Shown: positions 45,201-56,900 of the stretch, piece after piece
How the letters are laid out: the number at the start of each line of letters is the position of its first letter
Numbering within the stretch: position 1 is the first letter of the stretch
Assembly (NCBI GenBank): GCA_030435675.1
Contig: CM059621.1
Location: forward strand, 15,624,001 to 15,688,000
Direction of reading: 5' to 3'
From: Steinernema hermaphroditum
Lineage: Eukaryota; Nematoda; Chromadorea; Rhabditida; Steinernematidae
Length of the DNA stretch: 64,000 nt
Translations under genes and position numbers: made by a program
Notes under the pieces: generated by a model
Told to the model about the DNA's origin: nothing
Database searches by the model: none
The model's input: only the letters and a program-made list of their open reading frames with translations

Positions 45201-48200
45201 TCATTCTTTAATCACACAGGGCTAGCATTGTTTCGATAAGATTCATTTTTGGTGGATATCACCGATGAAAGAGGAAATTCCACTCAGCACCAATATTTTT
45301 GATTGTTTCAGTTCGGATCTTTTACACATCAGGTATTCCGATTCTTAGTCGTATATTCAGTATTCAGTTAGTGGCAATGTTTCCGGTACTGTTCTCTTAG
45401 ATTCATCATATTTTTAGCATTCTTGAACTTACGATATCACCGAAATTATGACTATTTTTGAGGCTTTTATGTGCATGTGCGATCCGTTTATACTTATTGA
45501 TGCCTTCGGGCCCGACTCTAGAGGCTCTTTTTTGTGGAGCTCGAGGGAGGTGGCCATTGGGACGATCACAAATAATCACGGAAAAGGGAGTTCTGTTCAA
45601 CACCAATCTTCTTGATTGCTTCAAATCATATAGTGTCACGTGCCTTTACATCTTAGGAAAATTTTTGAATCCTCAAACCGCATCCAAATATTCAGCATCC
45701 AGTCAGTGGCCCCTTTCAGTTATGGCTCAATATTTATTTGTGATCAATTTACCGTATTGTTCTCTTCGATTCGTTATCTTTTTTAGCGTTCTTTAACTTA
45801 TGAGACGCCCGGTTTTGATGTTGAGCGATCTTTTTGATGACATAATGTCCACCGAGGTTCATTCTTAAATCACATATGACTGGCGCTGTTTCGATAAGAT
45901 TCATTTTTAGCGGATATCCAGAGGAAATTCCCCTCATATCTACTCGGAGCTTTTACACATCAGGCATCCCGGTTCCTATTCATATATAGATTAATGACAA
46001 TATTTCAATATCTGTGGTCGACCTGCCCCCCACACACAGGCGAATCGTGCGGAGACCCACCAGTCGTCTCCTCGATTTCGTAAAAGCAATTATGTCGAAT
46101 TCGCTGATCCAAATTTTAAACTTCTCGTTTGGTTAACTTCTCGATCTAAGGCGAATTTCAATTGAATCTTACATCTTAAGAAAATTTTTGACCGAATTTT
46201 CACATCCCAGATCATTGTCATATATTCAGTATTTAGTTACTGACCCTTTTCAGCTCAATATGTCAATATCTGTGGTCAAAATCCTGTGTTGTTCTCTTCG
46301 ATTATGAGACGCTTTGCCTTGATGTTGAATATCACCGAAATTATAACTATTATTTTGTTTTTTATTTTATTATTTTGTTGTCGTTTCTCACTTTTTCGCT
46401 CTTTTTGCAGCCGATATCGCACATTGTATGCATTGATGTATTGCTATGAGAAAGTGTTTCATCGCTATTTTTAGCTCCCTGTTTACGTCCCCGACTTAAT
46501 GTTGCTTATTACGCTCGGTCCCCCCTCGTTGCCCCCTCGCCATCCATTTTCTTTATCGAGCAAAGTGCAATTTGAGGCCGCGGCGAGCGGGCTGAATATA
46601 GATAAGCGCCCTCGAACGCATTTGTTGCTGACCGCTAGCGACGTCGACGCTCTCTCCGCCGCCGCTGGTCACTCTCGAAAAATTAGGCGACCGCCGATAA
46701 GCGAAAAGAGTGGCACCGGGCGGCACGGCGACGGGTGGCCGCCGCCGGCGAGTGACCGCTGTGGCGGTCAGCCGGCGTCCCCGCGTTCGTCGGGCATGCG
46801 AAAGTGCAGCATCAATAAACGACGACAACGCAGAAGAGAACACACACATGGATATGTTTGCGTTTGCCGAGAACGCAAGGTTAAACAGAGCTGCCCTACC
46901 TGGCGCGATAGTCGCCGCTGAGGACGATAGTGTTGCGATTGTATCTGTTCGGAACGGATGATATGTTTCCATTTTTTTTGGTAAGACGGTTGAGCAAACG
47001 GAAGGAAGAGCAAGCATGATTAGAAGCCCACTAGGTCCGTAACTCAGAGTTCTCACTTTCTGGCTAAATCTTAGGGGAATTTTAGGGGACGGCCTCTGGT
47101 CCACATCTGAGATAAGTGATCTTTTCGCAGAATTCAAAGACGCCGAAACACGGTCAACTCCAGAGTACTGATTTCTTGGAAACGAATGACAAATGTAGGA
47201 AAGAAGAGGACAGTTATCGTCTTGAAGCTAGCCACGGAATGGATGATGTGTTTCCAATTTTTTTTGTAAAGGAGTTGAGCAAATGGATGGAAAAGCGAGC
47301 ATGACTAGAAGTCCACTAGGTCCATAACTCAGAATTCTCAAATTTCCGGCTAAATATTGGAAGGAACAAGTAGTGCTTTCTTGGAAATTAATAACAAATG
47401 TAAGCATACGAGAGAAGATGGATTACATACGATATGTTTCAAATTTTTGAGGCAAAGCGTCTGGTACCTGGCCACGAATACATTTGAAAGTGAAAAGTAT
47501 CTGGCAAATGTAGAAATGCAAGCTGTTCATTTTTGTCCGTCCATTTGAATTCCAATTTTTACTACATTGTGTTGTTTTGCTCTACAGCGATCACATCCGA
47601 TATGTTTCAAATTTTTGGGATCCCTAATATAATTCGAACGGCAGATTCCAAGACATTACTAAGTACCACATTAAACGTATATAAGAATAGACATGCTTTA
47701 GAAGGTATGTCGCACCGGATCTGCATATTAACTAACTAATAGTGCAAAATGTACTCTCTACAGCTAAAACGCAGTTTTATATTTTTGCATCGAACGTTTC
47801 ATTCCAATCGTTTGTTATGCAAAGCGATACTACTTGCCATACAGCAACAGTGATCAACTCTTTTTTATACTTAGTAATCCATCACCTCATGCTCTTTGTC
47901 CTCCTCCAATGTCCTTTTGTTTTTTCGAAATTTTTGCCTTGGCGATATTGTGTTTTGTTTGTTACATTGTGATTCTTAATCCACTTCGTGGCAAGGGCAA
48001 GTCGAATCAATTTTTGTTGTTCTAATTTCTCGCCATTTTAAAAACAGTTTTTAAATATTATATCGCAAATCTTATCAAGCATTTTTGCTTAACTCTTGCT
48101 CGTTTCGCGGTGGCTAGCGGTAACTCTCTGGGCGTGTGGTTGTGTCTTTGTGTCTTTTCCGGCTTCCAGAGAGAATTGGGGCACCCAGAAGCCATAGTGC

Positions 48201-50293
48201 CACCACCGCTAACAAACATGATGTCCGACGCTGCGTGAGAAGTCATTCTGAAGGTCTCCGGCGCTCTGAGGACGCCAATGAAATCAATTTTTGTCAACCT
48301 TTCGATTTTTCGGAAATTTGAATGTTTTTGAAATATTATATGACAAGTCGGAACGGAGAAATATCCTCTATATGCCATTATTCGGTCAAGGCTTCGACTC
48401 GTGAACTAGGGCGAAAATGATCATTTTTCTTATATTTACTTTAAGCGTATTTTTGACCTCGATGGCCACATGGAAACTGTATAGCAAACAAATGGCATTT
48501 TTGTGTGAAGACGATACAATCTCTCTCTTTTTACGGATTTCTACCTCTCTAGCGCTGTTTTGGGTCATAAAACCATAAATCTATGGCTTCCACTGCAATT
48601 ACACGATTTTGAATCTCCGATTTACAACTTAAGCCTGAATGCCCTAAATTTACGTCTGAACGACATTTACGTTACGTACATTCCTGTACCTTGTACCTGA
48701 GGACAAAAACATCACTTTTTCCATTTGCATTAAGGATGCACTTTCGTTTGAATCATCATTGAACCTTCATCTGCATATCCTTCTATTTTCATAATTTCCG
48801 AAGTGCACGTCACCCCTACAACGTTTCTATTTTTAATTCATGCCCTGCACGTGACATTATTAAAAATGCGCCAATCTTTAGCCAACGGCTTTCGCTGTAC
48901 TTTGTCTATGGTGGCCAAAATGCGAAAACAAAAATGACACATCTCTACGTGTCTCCTCATGAAGATCGTTGTTCGCTATCTGCTGCGAAATGAAGTGATT
49001 CATATTTGGTATACACTGACTAAGTGAACTATGTGCTTAGAGTGCAATGTAGACCTTTTTCTATGTTTTCTTTTTATGTCCTTTTGGTCATGCTGAATGA
49101 CCTAACATCACTTTTGGTGAACTTTGTGATCAACATAAGAGGGCTTTTAGTTCCTTATATAACCTGTTACAATACATCGTTCGAAGAGCTCGTAGCGAAG
49201 CTGTAATTACAGGTCATGGTCCTTTTATTCGTCATACCGCCTCAAGAATAGAAACAGCAATTAACCAATTATCTGACAATTATCTGAGAGATTGTTTGTT
49301 TACGAGCATTGTGATGTTCTGTGTGGAATTTAGAAGATGTAAGATTAAAGGCTCCCTTTCAAACAGTCTATTAACGTACAAAATGATTCGCCATGGCTTG
49401 CCCTACGAACATATTAAGAATTGACTCTAATTGACTCGTTACTGTTGATATGCTATTCCTTGCACACAGAGGTAGTCAGGATGACCACTGAGGAGCGGTC
49501 GGTTGCAGGCACTAGACAGAGTAGGGACCAGGGCCAGCGGTGAACCCACCCTGGCCAATAGATTACATTACGAGCCACACAGGCAGTTCAGAAGGGACCG
49601 GTTCAGTGGCACTGTGCCTTCGAGACCGATAATGTCAAACGGGTAAGTTTGGAATAAAAACGATTTTATGAGCGCCAATTTTGTGAGCCCGAAGGGCTAT
49701 CGTCTCTCCGTCCGAAAGGTCTAGATGCCTTCGACACCTGCCGCCCACAGGCATCAGTCAGGGGGCGAACCGAAACCGACCGATTACGAATGAAGCACAT
49801 TAGAAATGAGCCACACAGACAGTTCGAAAGCGACTGGTTTACTATGCCTCTGTAACCGCTAGATCTTCCTGTGGGTTACAGTTGACGTAAAACGGTTATA
49901 CGATCAGCAAGTTTGCCTCTCGCAGAGCTATGGTCTTTCTATCCGATAGGTTGCTTGGCCTTTTGTGTACTGCCGGTTAATAATTTGTGTTTTGATGTTT
50001 TTTCGGACTATTCTATTTTTAACAAAATCGTGATTATTCCCCATAATGCCACATTTCTAACTCCAAACACCAACCTGGATCGGAGAAGGAACACCGATGA
50101 GTGTGTTGTGGGGCCACGTCAGTCCTGGAGGCTGAGCGTTCGAGTTTTCCGCAGCCACCGACGCAGGGCCAGCCTGCGCGGCGGCTACAGTACCCTCGGC
50201 GGCAGCGGCTATAGCGGCAGCCGCCGCCACCAACGCCGCCGACTGATCTCCTGTGGTGTTCTGCTGCGATGGGTTCAGCTCGAAACGGTGCAT
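33261..50293 (-). CDS. hbl (copy A): hunchback-type zinc-finger transcription factor, tandem copy A, 886 aa
   Basis: Exons: 50293-50075, 42432-41970, 40150-40078, 38721-37339, 35465-35141, 33458-33261, all in phase. The N-terminus is Ala/Pro/Ser-rich (alanine run in exon 1; TPIHP shared with copy B). Fingers: ~357-378 and ~384-406; a block of four at ~474-583 including [15 protein letters not shown] and [14 protein letters not shown], the hunchback signature; a diverged finger ~669-691; and the C-terminal pair ~832-883 ([18 protein letters not shown]). Exon 5 is acidic and Ser-rich. Hunchback proteins repress developmental targets; the nematode orthologue hbl-1 controls developmental timing. 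The start at 50293 is the first ATG after an acceptor near 50381, and the frame is open above it, so a further 5' exon is possible. Introns of 7.6, 1.8, 1.4, 1.9 and 1.7 kb are full of repeats. Confidence 0.88.
33520..34225. repeat. local duplication in the last intron of copy A
   Basis: 33525-33690 and 34040-34215 share TATCTTCTTTATC-like starts, TTTTATATTTACC, TTCGATAGTT, TATCAGG.TTATGTTTTT, TGCGCAAAT and GTTCACTGTTC. They are direct copies ~515 bases apart, diverged and non-coding. Confidence 0.55.
35525..35952. mobile_element. short hAT-type MITE with 8-bp target duplication
   Basis: The ends CAGGGCTGTGCGA and its inverse are flanked by the exact duplication CTCCGAAG (35517-35524 and 35953-35960). 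The length is 428 bp. Subterminal arrays of AAAACTC heptamers lie on both sides (35535-35660 and 35865-35940). It sits in an intron of copy A, 52 bases upstream (gene sense) of exon 5, close enough to affect splicing. Confidence 0.9.
36000..37338 (-). other. intron of copy A, non-coding part
   Basis: This stretch is AT-rich and has no exon I can support. A short block (CCAT.TGGTCAGGATTGG.TTGA) is repeated at ~36225 and ~36410. Phase continuity between 37339 and 35465 needs no exon here. Confidence 0.5.
38760..39600. repeat. degenerate intronic tandem array, five units
   Basis: Units at ~38760, 39015, 39185, 39325 and 39525 share TTGATTCTTATTATTC-like starts, TTGAATTT..GGGTTTC, and end in a GAG(A)GGATC(C)CATTATTTTTGT block. 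Spacing is 140-250 bases. The array lies in the 1.4-kb intron of copy A. Confidence 0.6.
42599..42966. mobile_element. foldback MITE
   Basis: Arms of ~170 bases (42599-42750 and ~42815-42966) are inverted copies sharing GGCCCATTTATACTCTGCG, TTTTTGGTGTCGCTTAGC and GATCGGGCTATCAAA. The centre has a smaller palindrome around AAGTTGACTTAACTT. It lies in the 7.6-kb intron of copy A. The target duplication is unclear. Confidence 0.8.
43790..44100. repeat. dispersed repeat with copies at 49470-49860
   Basis: Blocks such as GAGCCACA.AGACAGT, GGAACCGGT..CACTATGCCTC and AGACCGATAG recur at 49550-49645 and 49800-49862 in the same order. The copies are diverged and non-coding. All three lie in the large intron of copy A. 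Confidence 0.5.
44860..45940. repeat. dispersed tandem copies of a ~60-base block
   Basis: GTTTCGATAAGATTCATTTT followed by an AGAGGAAATTCC block occurs near 44897, 45230 and 45890. A GAGTCTAGAGGCTC block occurs at 45175 and, as GACTCTAGAGGCTC, at 45511. These are remnants of an old local duplication inside the copy A intron. Confidence 0.55.
46500..46815. other. GC-rich island in the large intron of copy A
   Basis: A sharp rise in GC lies within AT-rich intron DNA, with AGTGACCG at 46751-46758. Open frames on both strands show no recognised protein. It may be a regulatory element or alternative promoter; the call rests on composition and the motif shared with islands at 57.5-60.2 kb. Confidence 0.35.
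46955..47350. repeat. local duplication, ~285-base spacing
   Basis: 46958-47065 and 47240-47355 share GGATGATATGTTTCCA-like starts, GTTGAGCAAA.GGA, GCGAGCATGACTAGAAGTCC (one copy AAGCATGATTAGAAGCCC), CACTAGGTCC and CATAACTCAGA. They are direct, diverged and non-coding. Confidence 0.6.
48110..48290 (+). repeat. solo R repeat
   Basis: It matches R1 at 29850-29970 through CCGGCTTCC, GAATTG.GG.CACC.AGAAGCCATAG, a CCACCACCGCT block, GATGTCCGACGCT and GCGCTCTGAGGACGCC. It lies in the copy A intron. Confidence 0.6.
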
Positions 50294-51306
50294 TATCTTC
50301 TTGACGAGGTAGACGGATTCAATAGGTGAGGTTCGTGGCCCCGAACAACGTTCTCTCCATTTGGTGCGCGGTTTTCTGGAATTGGACGGTGAGGTTAGAG
50401 AAGAATCTATAGATAGATCACGCTTAATAGCTCGAGCAACGATTGATGCGAGTAATTTCAAAAATTAAAATCTTATGATAAATCAGATCGAATTCGGATG
50501 GAGGATTAGGAACCTGAGACTGTTTGTACAAGTATTCAACAAAAATCATGCGTCTTTAGTTTAGGGATAAGGAGCGATTACTAGAGTTAAGATGCAAGGA
50601 ATACAAATACGTAGAGGTAAAAATGTACAAAACAACCAAAAAAGTTACAGGTTACGAGTGAATGGTTACTGAATGGCAAATGAACAAAAATAATCGCGCC
50701 TCGAAATAAAATCTTTATGAACTGTCACAATCAAATTACGAAAATCATCGCCCAAAAATTATTAAACAAGATAATGTAAAGATGAAAGCGATCTGTATGC
50801 CACAAATACGCAATCGATAAGCATAATATCGCTGCAGAGAAATGTTTTGCAAGACAGGTTGAGTTCTAAATATAAATCCATATAATGACTGAAAAAGATG
50901 GTACCAAAAGTAATGATAAGTACAGATTTTTAACGGAAAAATTGAACCTCATTTGAGCTTCTTTTGCGAAAGTTGGAGACAAATGTGATTTTCCAAAATG
51001 ACAAAAATAATTGTCTATTGTCTAAGATAGTCGTCTCATTATTCAGCTGCATTTTAAACATTCTCATCATCGCAACCAGTCAAACCATCAGCAAAAATTG
51101 AAGTATGCTATTTTAAATATAAAATGAGCAAAGAAAAAAAATTCCAGGCTAGGAAATCGTTACCAAACTACAAAAATTATAGACCGATATAAGACGCGTT
51201 CAAATCATTATCACGGCAACTACACATAAAGAGCATAAGGTAAACCTTTCGGTTCCGTATCAACACATACTTTTCACTTCGCCTGCCACCGCACAAAGAA
51301 TTATAT
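50294..51306. promoter_or_regulatory. interval between tandem hunchback copies
   Basis: About 1 kb between the predicted end of copy B and the first exon of copy A. It is AT-rich past 50460. An ATTCCAG acceptor near 50381 precedes the copy A start. Whether copy A has its own promoter here or shares that of copy B cannot be told from sequence. Confidence 0.4.
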
Positions 51307-51502
51307 TTTATTGGAATATTAGATATTACAGTATAATAATACAATAATAGTGTTGAGGTACGAATAAGATGACAACATGAAGTAGCTTAAGATGATGACT
51401 AAATCGATAATATCACTATTGGTTTTAACTGAATTTGTATCCTGAGTTTGAATGAATCATTTTTGGCTTGACTACGAATCGACTACGGCAAAGTCTACAG
51501 TA

Positions 51503-51510
51503 TCCCTGAG
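51503..51510 (-). promoter_or_regulatory. lin-4/miR-125 8-mer seed site
   Basis: The minus strand reads CTCAGGGA. The plus strand beyond it (GTGTGA at 51525-51530) also resembles the 3' end of lin-4, so supplementary pairing is possible. Confidence 0.6.
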
Positions 51511-51561
51511 TTACTGTGAGATGTGTGTGATGAGAGAAGACCGCGTTTTGAGATTGCTGCG

Positions 51562-51569
51562 TCCCTGAG
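51562..51569 (-). promoter_or_regulatory. lin-4/miR-125 8-mer seed site, second in copy B
   Basis: The minus strand reads CTCAGGGA, 52 bases from the other site, within the range for cooperative microRNA sites. Confidence 0.6.
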
Positions 51570-51655
51570 GCAGTTGAGAGAGAACGGAAAATATACATAT
51601 CTGAGGAATGAAAGTACTGAGGTAACGTAGAATAGAATCGAAATGTTGAGTGATG

Positions 51656-51662
51656 GAGGTAG
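51656..51662 (-). promoter_or_regulatory. let-7 family 7-mer seed site
   Basis: The minus strand reads CTACCTC, close behind the copy B stop. Two further TACCTCA seeds lie at 51624-51618 and 51360-51354. Confidence 0.5.
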
Positions 51663-51681
51663 ATGACAATAGACTGTAATA

Positions 51682-53782
51682 TTAGGTATGTACAGGAGTG
51701 GGGTGACCCTGAAGAAGGTGCTCGTGGAAGCCGACGGCGTCCGTCGCCACGAATGGACATGTGGCGCACTTGAACGTCGACTCGGAGCCGTGGCATTTGG
51801 CGTGCATGCTGAAGAGGCTCTCGTTTTGGAAGCTGATTCCGCACTGGTCGCACTTGAACCGCCATTGCTGTTGTAATTCCTGCAGAGGTTACGGTAGGGC
51901 TTGCACAGTTGTAAAAATTACCTGAATTTGGCTGAGCTTATCGAGGCAGATTTGCTGGAGACTCGACTGCTCGCCCTCTTCTTCCTTGCTCTCCTCCATG
52001 GGAACATCGTCCACTTCCACTTTCACTTCTACAGTAACCGGCTCCGACTGGGAGATGGTTACGGTAGGCGGTGAGACGGGAGTGTTGGTGAAGAGCGATT
52101 CGAGAAGATTCGAAGCGGAGGAGATGGGTACCGGGAGAGGGGCTGGGGAGGCCACCGGGAGAGAGATGGGCGCCGAGGGGGTGCCGAAGATGTGGGCGAG
52201 GTTGTGCTGCATCTGCTCGTTGGAGTTGTCGGATTTGTAGCCGCAGACCTGGCAGGGGGAGATGCCAGAGATGGGATTGATGTTCTCCAGCTGAAATACA
52301 GTAAGATAACATTAAAAAAATCTTCAGAAATCAAAATTTAAAAGATTGAAAATATCAAAAATTACCGTACCTGATTAGGAGTGAGGAGGGAGGCGTAGTC
52401 ACTGTAATCCTCGGGATTGCTCGCCTGTTCGCCAGCCTCACTAGCCTGAGGACTTCCACCAGTAGCCACACCTTTCAGGTCGTCATCGGTGATCAAACGA
52501 CGGTGATTGTACTTCCTCAAGTGGATCTTCAAACTGTGGCAATACTTCGTGGCATAGGTGCAGTCCTGGCACTTGAACTGGTAGCTGGTAGAATGCGACT
52601 TCAGATGGGAGTTCAGCATGGACTTGTTCACGCAGGTGTAGTTGCATTTCTCGCAAGTGAACGGCTTCGATCCGTAGTGATTACGGATATGGTACTCGAG
52701 ATGGTGCTTGTATTCGGTGACGAACTCGCACTGTGGACAGCAGAGCTGCTTCTCGACCGGGATGTGCGTCTTCGAGTGCTGGTAGCGTTCCTCCTTGTTG
52801 GTGGACACATGATCGCAGTGCTTGCACTGGTACCGCTTCGGCTTCTGCTTCCTTCCAGAGGATTTAGGCGGTGAAGGGGTCACGTCGAGTTGGGGAATGA
52901 TCGGGATCTGGAAGACCTTCTCTTCGTGACTGTCCGGGGAGAGTTCCTTGGATGGCGACGGCGAAGAGGAGGAGGTTCCGAAGGCGGCTTCCAAGAGGGC
53001 GTTCATTCCACTCGGAGGGCTTACCGCTGGGGAAGGTGTGGAAGTGGAGGTGACGTCGATTCCGGCGGCGATCTGCTCCTCCAACGTGTGGGCTTCGCGC
53101 ATGTGCTTGTTGACTCGCCCTTCAGTCCGGCAGGTATATCCACAGATCTTGCATTTGCTCTCGGTATGGGTGTTCATGTGGGAATTGTAATGGAATTTCG
53201 AGTTGCAGGTGAATCCACACTCAAGGCAGGAGAGTGATTCGGGCGAGAGACTCTGAGGCTCTTCTGACGGTCCTTGACCTGGAGGCCTGGTGTAGGTGCT
53301 GCCTGGAGGCGATGGGTCCGGGGTGATCAGGGGCTGTGTTTCATTCTTGATCTTTTCCTGAAGCCGAAGGGCGGCGATTCGGTTCTGTTCAGGGATGGTA
53401 CTGTTGAGATGAGAGGAAGAGGGCTGGGACGGGGGACTTCGACTTTCTTCTTTGATTTCGCGCTCGACGAAGCTGTTCGACTGGAGACGGAGCAAGTTGG
53501 CGAGGAGGTTCTGGTCCAGAAGGCCATTCAGCGGATTCCCAGGATGAATGGGGGTGGGCGCGACGAGAGCTGGCCAGCCGGATGGTTGGGGAAGCTGGGT
53601 GGGCTGCGTCGCCGGCGGGTTGAAGACGGTAGGAAGGCGAAGGCCTTGGTTTCCCCAAGCCAGAGGCATCTGACTCTGAAGGACCTGAAATGGGAGGGAA
53701 TAGAAGAGTGGACCGAATCGGTGCGTCTTACATCAAGCAACGCCTCCGAAGTGACGACCCTTTGTGCCTGAGTCGGGTCCAT
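51682..53782 (-). CDS. hbl (copy B): hunchback-type zinc-finger transcription factor, tandem copy B, 643 aa
   Basis: Exons: 53782-53732, 53684-52371, 52290-51922, 51879-51682, in phase. It starts [17 protein letters not shown]. Fingers: ~170-190 and ~192-214 ([18 protein letters not shown]); four at ~301-409, with [26 protein letters not shown] and [16 protein letters not shown], near-canonical hunchback; a diverged one ~467-489; and the C-terminal pair ~587-638 ([18 protein letters not shown]). Acidic IKEE and VKVEVDD stretches lie between. The last exon is 198 bases, the same as in copy A, so the two arose by gene duplication. The gene is compact (introns of 40-80 bases), in contrast to copy A. 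A TTTCAG acceptor at 53901-53906 precedes the start. It lies 1.4 kb upstream of copy A on the same strand. Confidence 0.92.
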
Positions 53783-53906
53783 ATTCTCTGACTGTGTGTT
53801 CACTACTAAACTACTTGAAGAAGCACGCGCGTTCAGGTTCAGATCAACGAATCATCGGCGGGAAGGCGTGGCTGAAGCGGCTGTCGCTGGACTGATAGCG
53901 CTGAAA

Positions 53907-56900
53907 TGGACGAAAAAAACATTAATCGGCCGGGTACGGTAGGAGGTGTTGTGTTTCCGCGTCACACGTTAGGATTGTCGCTTCTCGGCGGACAACACTC
54001 CGAATAACTAACTCTCGCCACCGTCGTCGTCGAAAGTGCAAAAAAACAAGTTCAGGCCGGGGAGCTCCATGAAGTGGAACATCATCCGGAGGGGCACAGC
54101 AGCGCGCCCCACGGGCAGAGGGCGGCGAGAGTGGAGTTGGGGGAGAGAAGAGCAAAAAACAACACGATGATGGCGAAAACAACGATGCACTTTGCCGATA
54201 TAGATATTTCAAAAACGAGAACGTCGAGAAGAGGGAGGCAATCGTCGCCTGAAGGGACCTTCGGGAACGACGACGCTGGACAACAGAAAGTGCGCTGTCG
54301 ACTTAGCGGTCGTTCGATTTTTTTTTTGGGAATTTGGGGATAAGTGGGTTAGTTAATGTGTTTTTGACTCATTCAGCGGCTTTGGGTCGTTTTTTGAAAA
54401 CAAGAAAAGTTCAAGTGCGGAGAAGGAGAAATGGAAAAATAATATGAGGGCATGACCGATGGGCTACGGTAGCCAGAGGCGATAAGAAGGGCATAAAATG
54501 GAAAATGTTGCTTTTCAGCCAAAGGATTACGGTAGCAAGACTCGGCAAGGAGATGATCTCTTTAGCTCTAGAGATATTCAGGGGAATAGAAAAAGATGAT
54601 CCTGCCAACAAATTACAGAATGAAACCAGCCATACACCCTAGGGGTCTCTACTACATAATACTGTAGCGATGAAAGAAGCCGAGGCATTTTCTTATGACT
54701 GTGTTTTTCGTTTTGAACATGCGTGATTCATCAGAACATCAATCTCAAAACTTTAGAACTTAGGAAGGCATCCGGAAACTGTGTCATCACAACAACCCCC
54801 CAAGGAAAAACAAGTACGGTAGCCAAAAATAGCGCAAAAAACAGATCGGTGGTCCCTCCGATATTACGCTACTGTTAATTTCCCTAACAGAAACGACAAC
54901 AACACGGTGGTCGCTAATCGCCGTAGGTCATGAAAAGGACCCCATCATCATGAGCCAAAAATCAATGTTGTTTTTTATGACCAAAAAACAGGTTCTCCAT
55001 CACAAATCACAAGCTTCCTGGATCGCAAATCACGGGCATTCCTGGAATCAGCGCTTCCCCCCGAAAGTGCCCTTTGCCGCCGGGCCCATTTCGGCGGCTT
55101 TCGGCCAAGTCAGGTGGAAGGGGAATTCGCGTAAAGTCGCCAAAAAATTCTCGTAAAAATGCGAACCGTCATCAACATATAGATAGCGACGAGTAGGGGC
55201 GCCACAGGGAGAGTGCACCGCTGTGCGCCCAAAGGACACAAACATCGCAGAAGATCAAAAATCTTCGCGTTTCTCATTAGAGTGGAGCGGCGGGCCGCCG
55301 CCGGCGTCGCCGAAATCCGCACGAAGCGTGAAGGTGAAGCCGCCGGGCCGGAAATGGTGTCGGGCAGGCGTGTACAGGCGGGTGCATTGCGGAAAGAGTG
55401 AAGTGGAAGTGGAAGTCACACGCGCGTCATCGCCGTTTTTTGCAACACGAACATCGATTTTTCCGTCGATCAAACACCGCTTCGCCGCGAGGCGGGCGGT
55501 TTTCCAATTGTTTCGTCATCGCTAAAATGATTTGGCCCGCTTCCAACGCATCGCGCGAGAGAGTGCCGTTTTTTCGGCGTTTTTTGCACGTCAGAGGGCG
55601 GACGGATTGAACTTTGGGTGTTGCCGTCATCGGTTAGGTCAGTTTTGCGCGAAAAGAGGTTGGAGGTTAGGGATGGCAGTTGCCAAGGTGGACAGACCGG
55701 AAGGGGAGTCTGAAATATGTCCCAAATCCAGATCTCCTCTGTAGGTCAGTATTAGAGTCACTATAAAGCTCATATGATATCATAGAAACCGTGGTTTCTC
55801 GTATTCCTTTTCTTCTATTTATGTCATTCGTCATTTATAGACATACACTTTGAATTTCAAAGAATTCGGCATTTTTCACAGAAATTGAATCTCTCTTATG
55901 TTCACAAGAAAATTTGTAAAATAGCGATCAAAATAGAACCTGAGATGTGGACTAATTTTTGTGTTTATTCGAGGTCTAATACTCCCTATCAGCCTAGTCT
56001 ATCCTTCGAATATTAATATCACTTTTCCTGGACCAAAATGTGCCCAAAATTTAGGATTTTATTCGGGTCGTAAGACCACCTACAAGCCTCGAAGACTATG
56101 TGTCCATCCCTCCCTAGAACACTGCTCCTTACCGTAATCCCCCAACCACCAAACATCACCTCCCAAATGCAGAATTCAGATCCTTCCGCAACATAGCACC
56201 ATCAAGCGACCAAATATCCGCCTGAAGTCGTCACGTGACGAAAACCTGCCGTAGTCGCGCGGCGGGACTGCGCTGCACGCGCCTGGCAATATACTTCGTG
56301 TGTGCGTCTTGCGGGCGACAACGCCGCCGGAAAAAGCCGCCTGAGGGGAAGGGCGAAGCGAGGAGGCACAACCCCGCCGGGAGGACAACGACGCGTGTGG
56401 CGCGCGACCGCCCGCATAAACAACGCACGCGATTTTTTAGTTTTATTTCGTCGTTTTGCCTGCCGTAGGGCAGAGAGGATGGCGCGCGGAGGGGAGGGCG
56501 AGGGAAGGGCAGCTGGCGCGCTACTTCTTGGCCGTCCGGCCGCCGGAGGATATTTATGGAAAAGGGCCGCCAGACGGCATAGTTACGGATGAGGGCGTAA
56601 CACGGCGGTCTGATTGAAAACGTGACTTTTGATGTGAACGTTTCACGGAAAACAAATCGGTGAGAAGGGGTGAACGAACGCGGTTCTTCCATGAAAGGAC
56701 ACAGGGGTACGGTAGCGCTTATTACTGGAGGGAACGACGAGGAGGCGCTCATTAGTCTCCTAGGCCACCAGTGCTGCACTGGCAGAGTGGGCTACGGTAG
56801 TTGAAATTATTATTGGAGAGACCATTGTGAAACACAAGCGTGTTCAAAAATCTATAAACTTATTAAATAAAGCGCGATAATAAGAAAAAAAGCAAAGTGA

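Larger units (their letters stand above)
51307..51681 (-). promoter_or_regulatory. predicted 3' UTR of hunchback copy B
   Basis: AATAAA on the minus strand at 51312-51307 gives a ~375-base UTR. Inside are two lin-4/miR-125 8-mers (51510-51503, 51569-51562) and three let-7 seeds (CTACCTC at 51662-51656; TACCTCA at 51624-51618 and 51360-51354). The first let-7 seed begins 20 bases after the stop. Confidence 0.6.

Noticed and set aside
46553..47137. 194-codon minus-strand open frame
   Set aside because: It covers a GC-rich island and a local duplicated block; there is no domain, and it lies within the intron of copy A in the same sense without fitting the phase needed.
56231..56779. 182-codon minus-strand open frame in a GC-rich island
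   Set aside because: High GC removes stop codons by chance; both strands are open and there is no motif or splice support.
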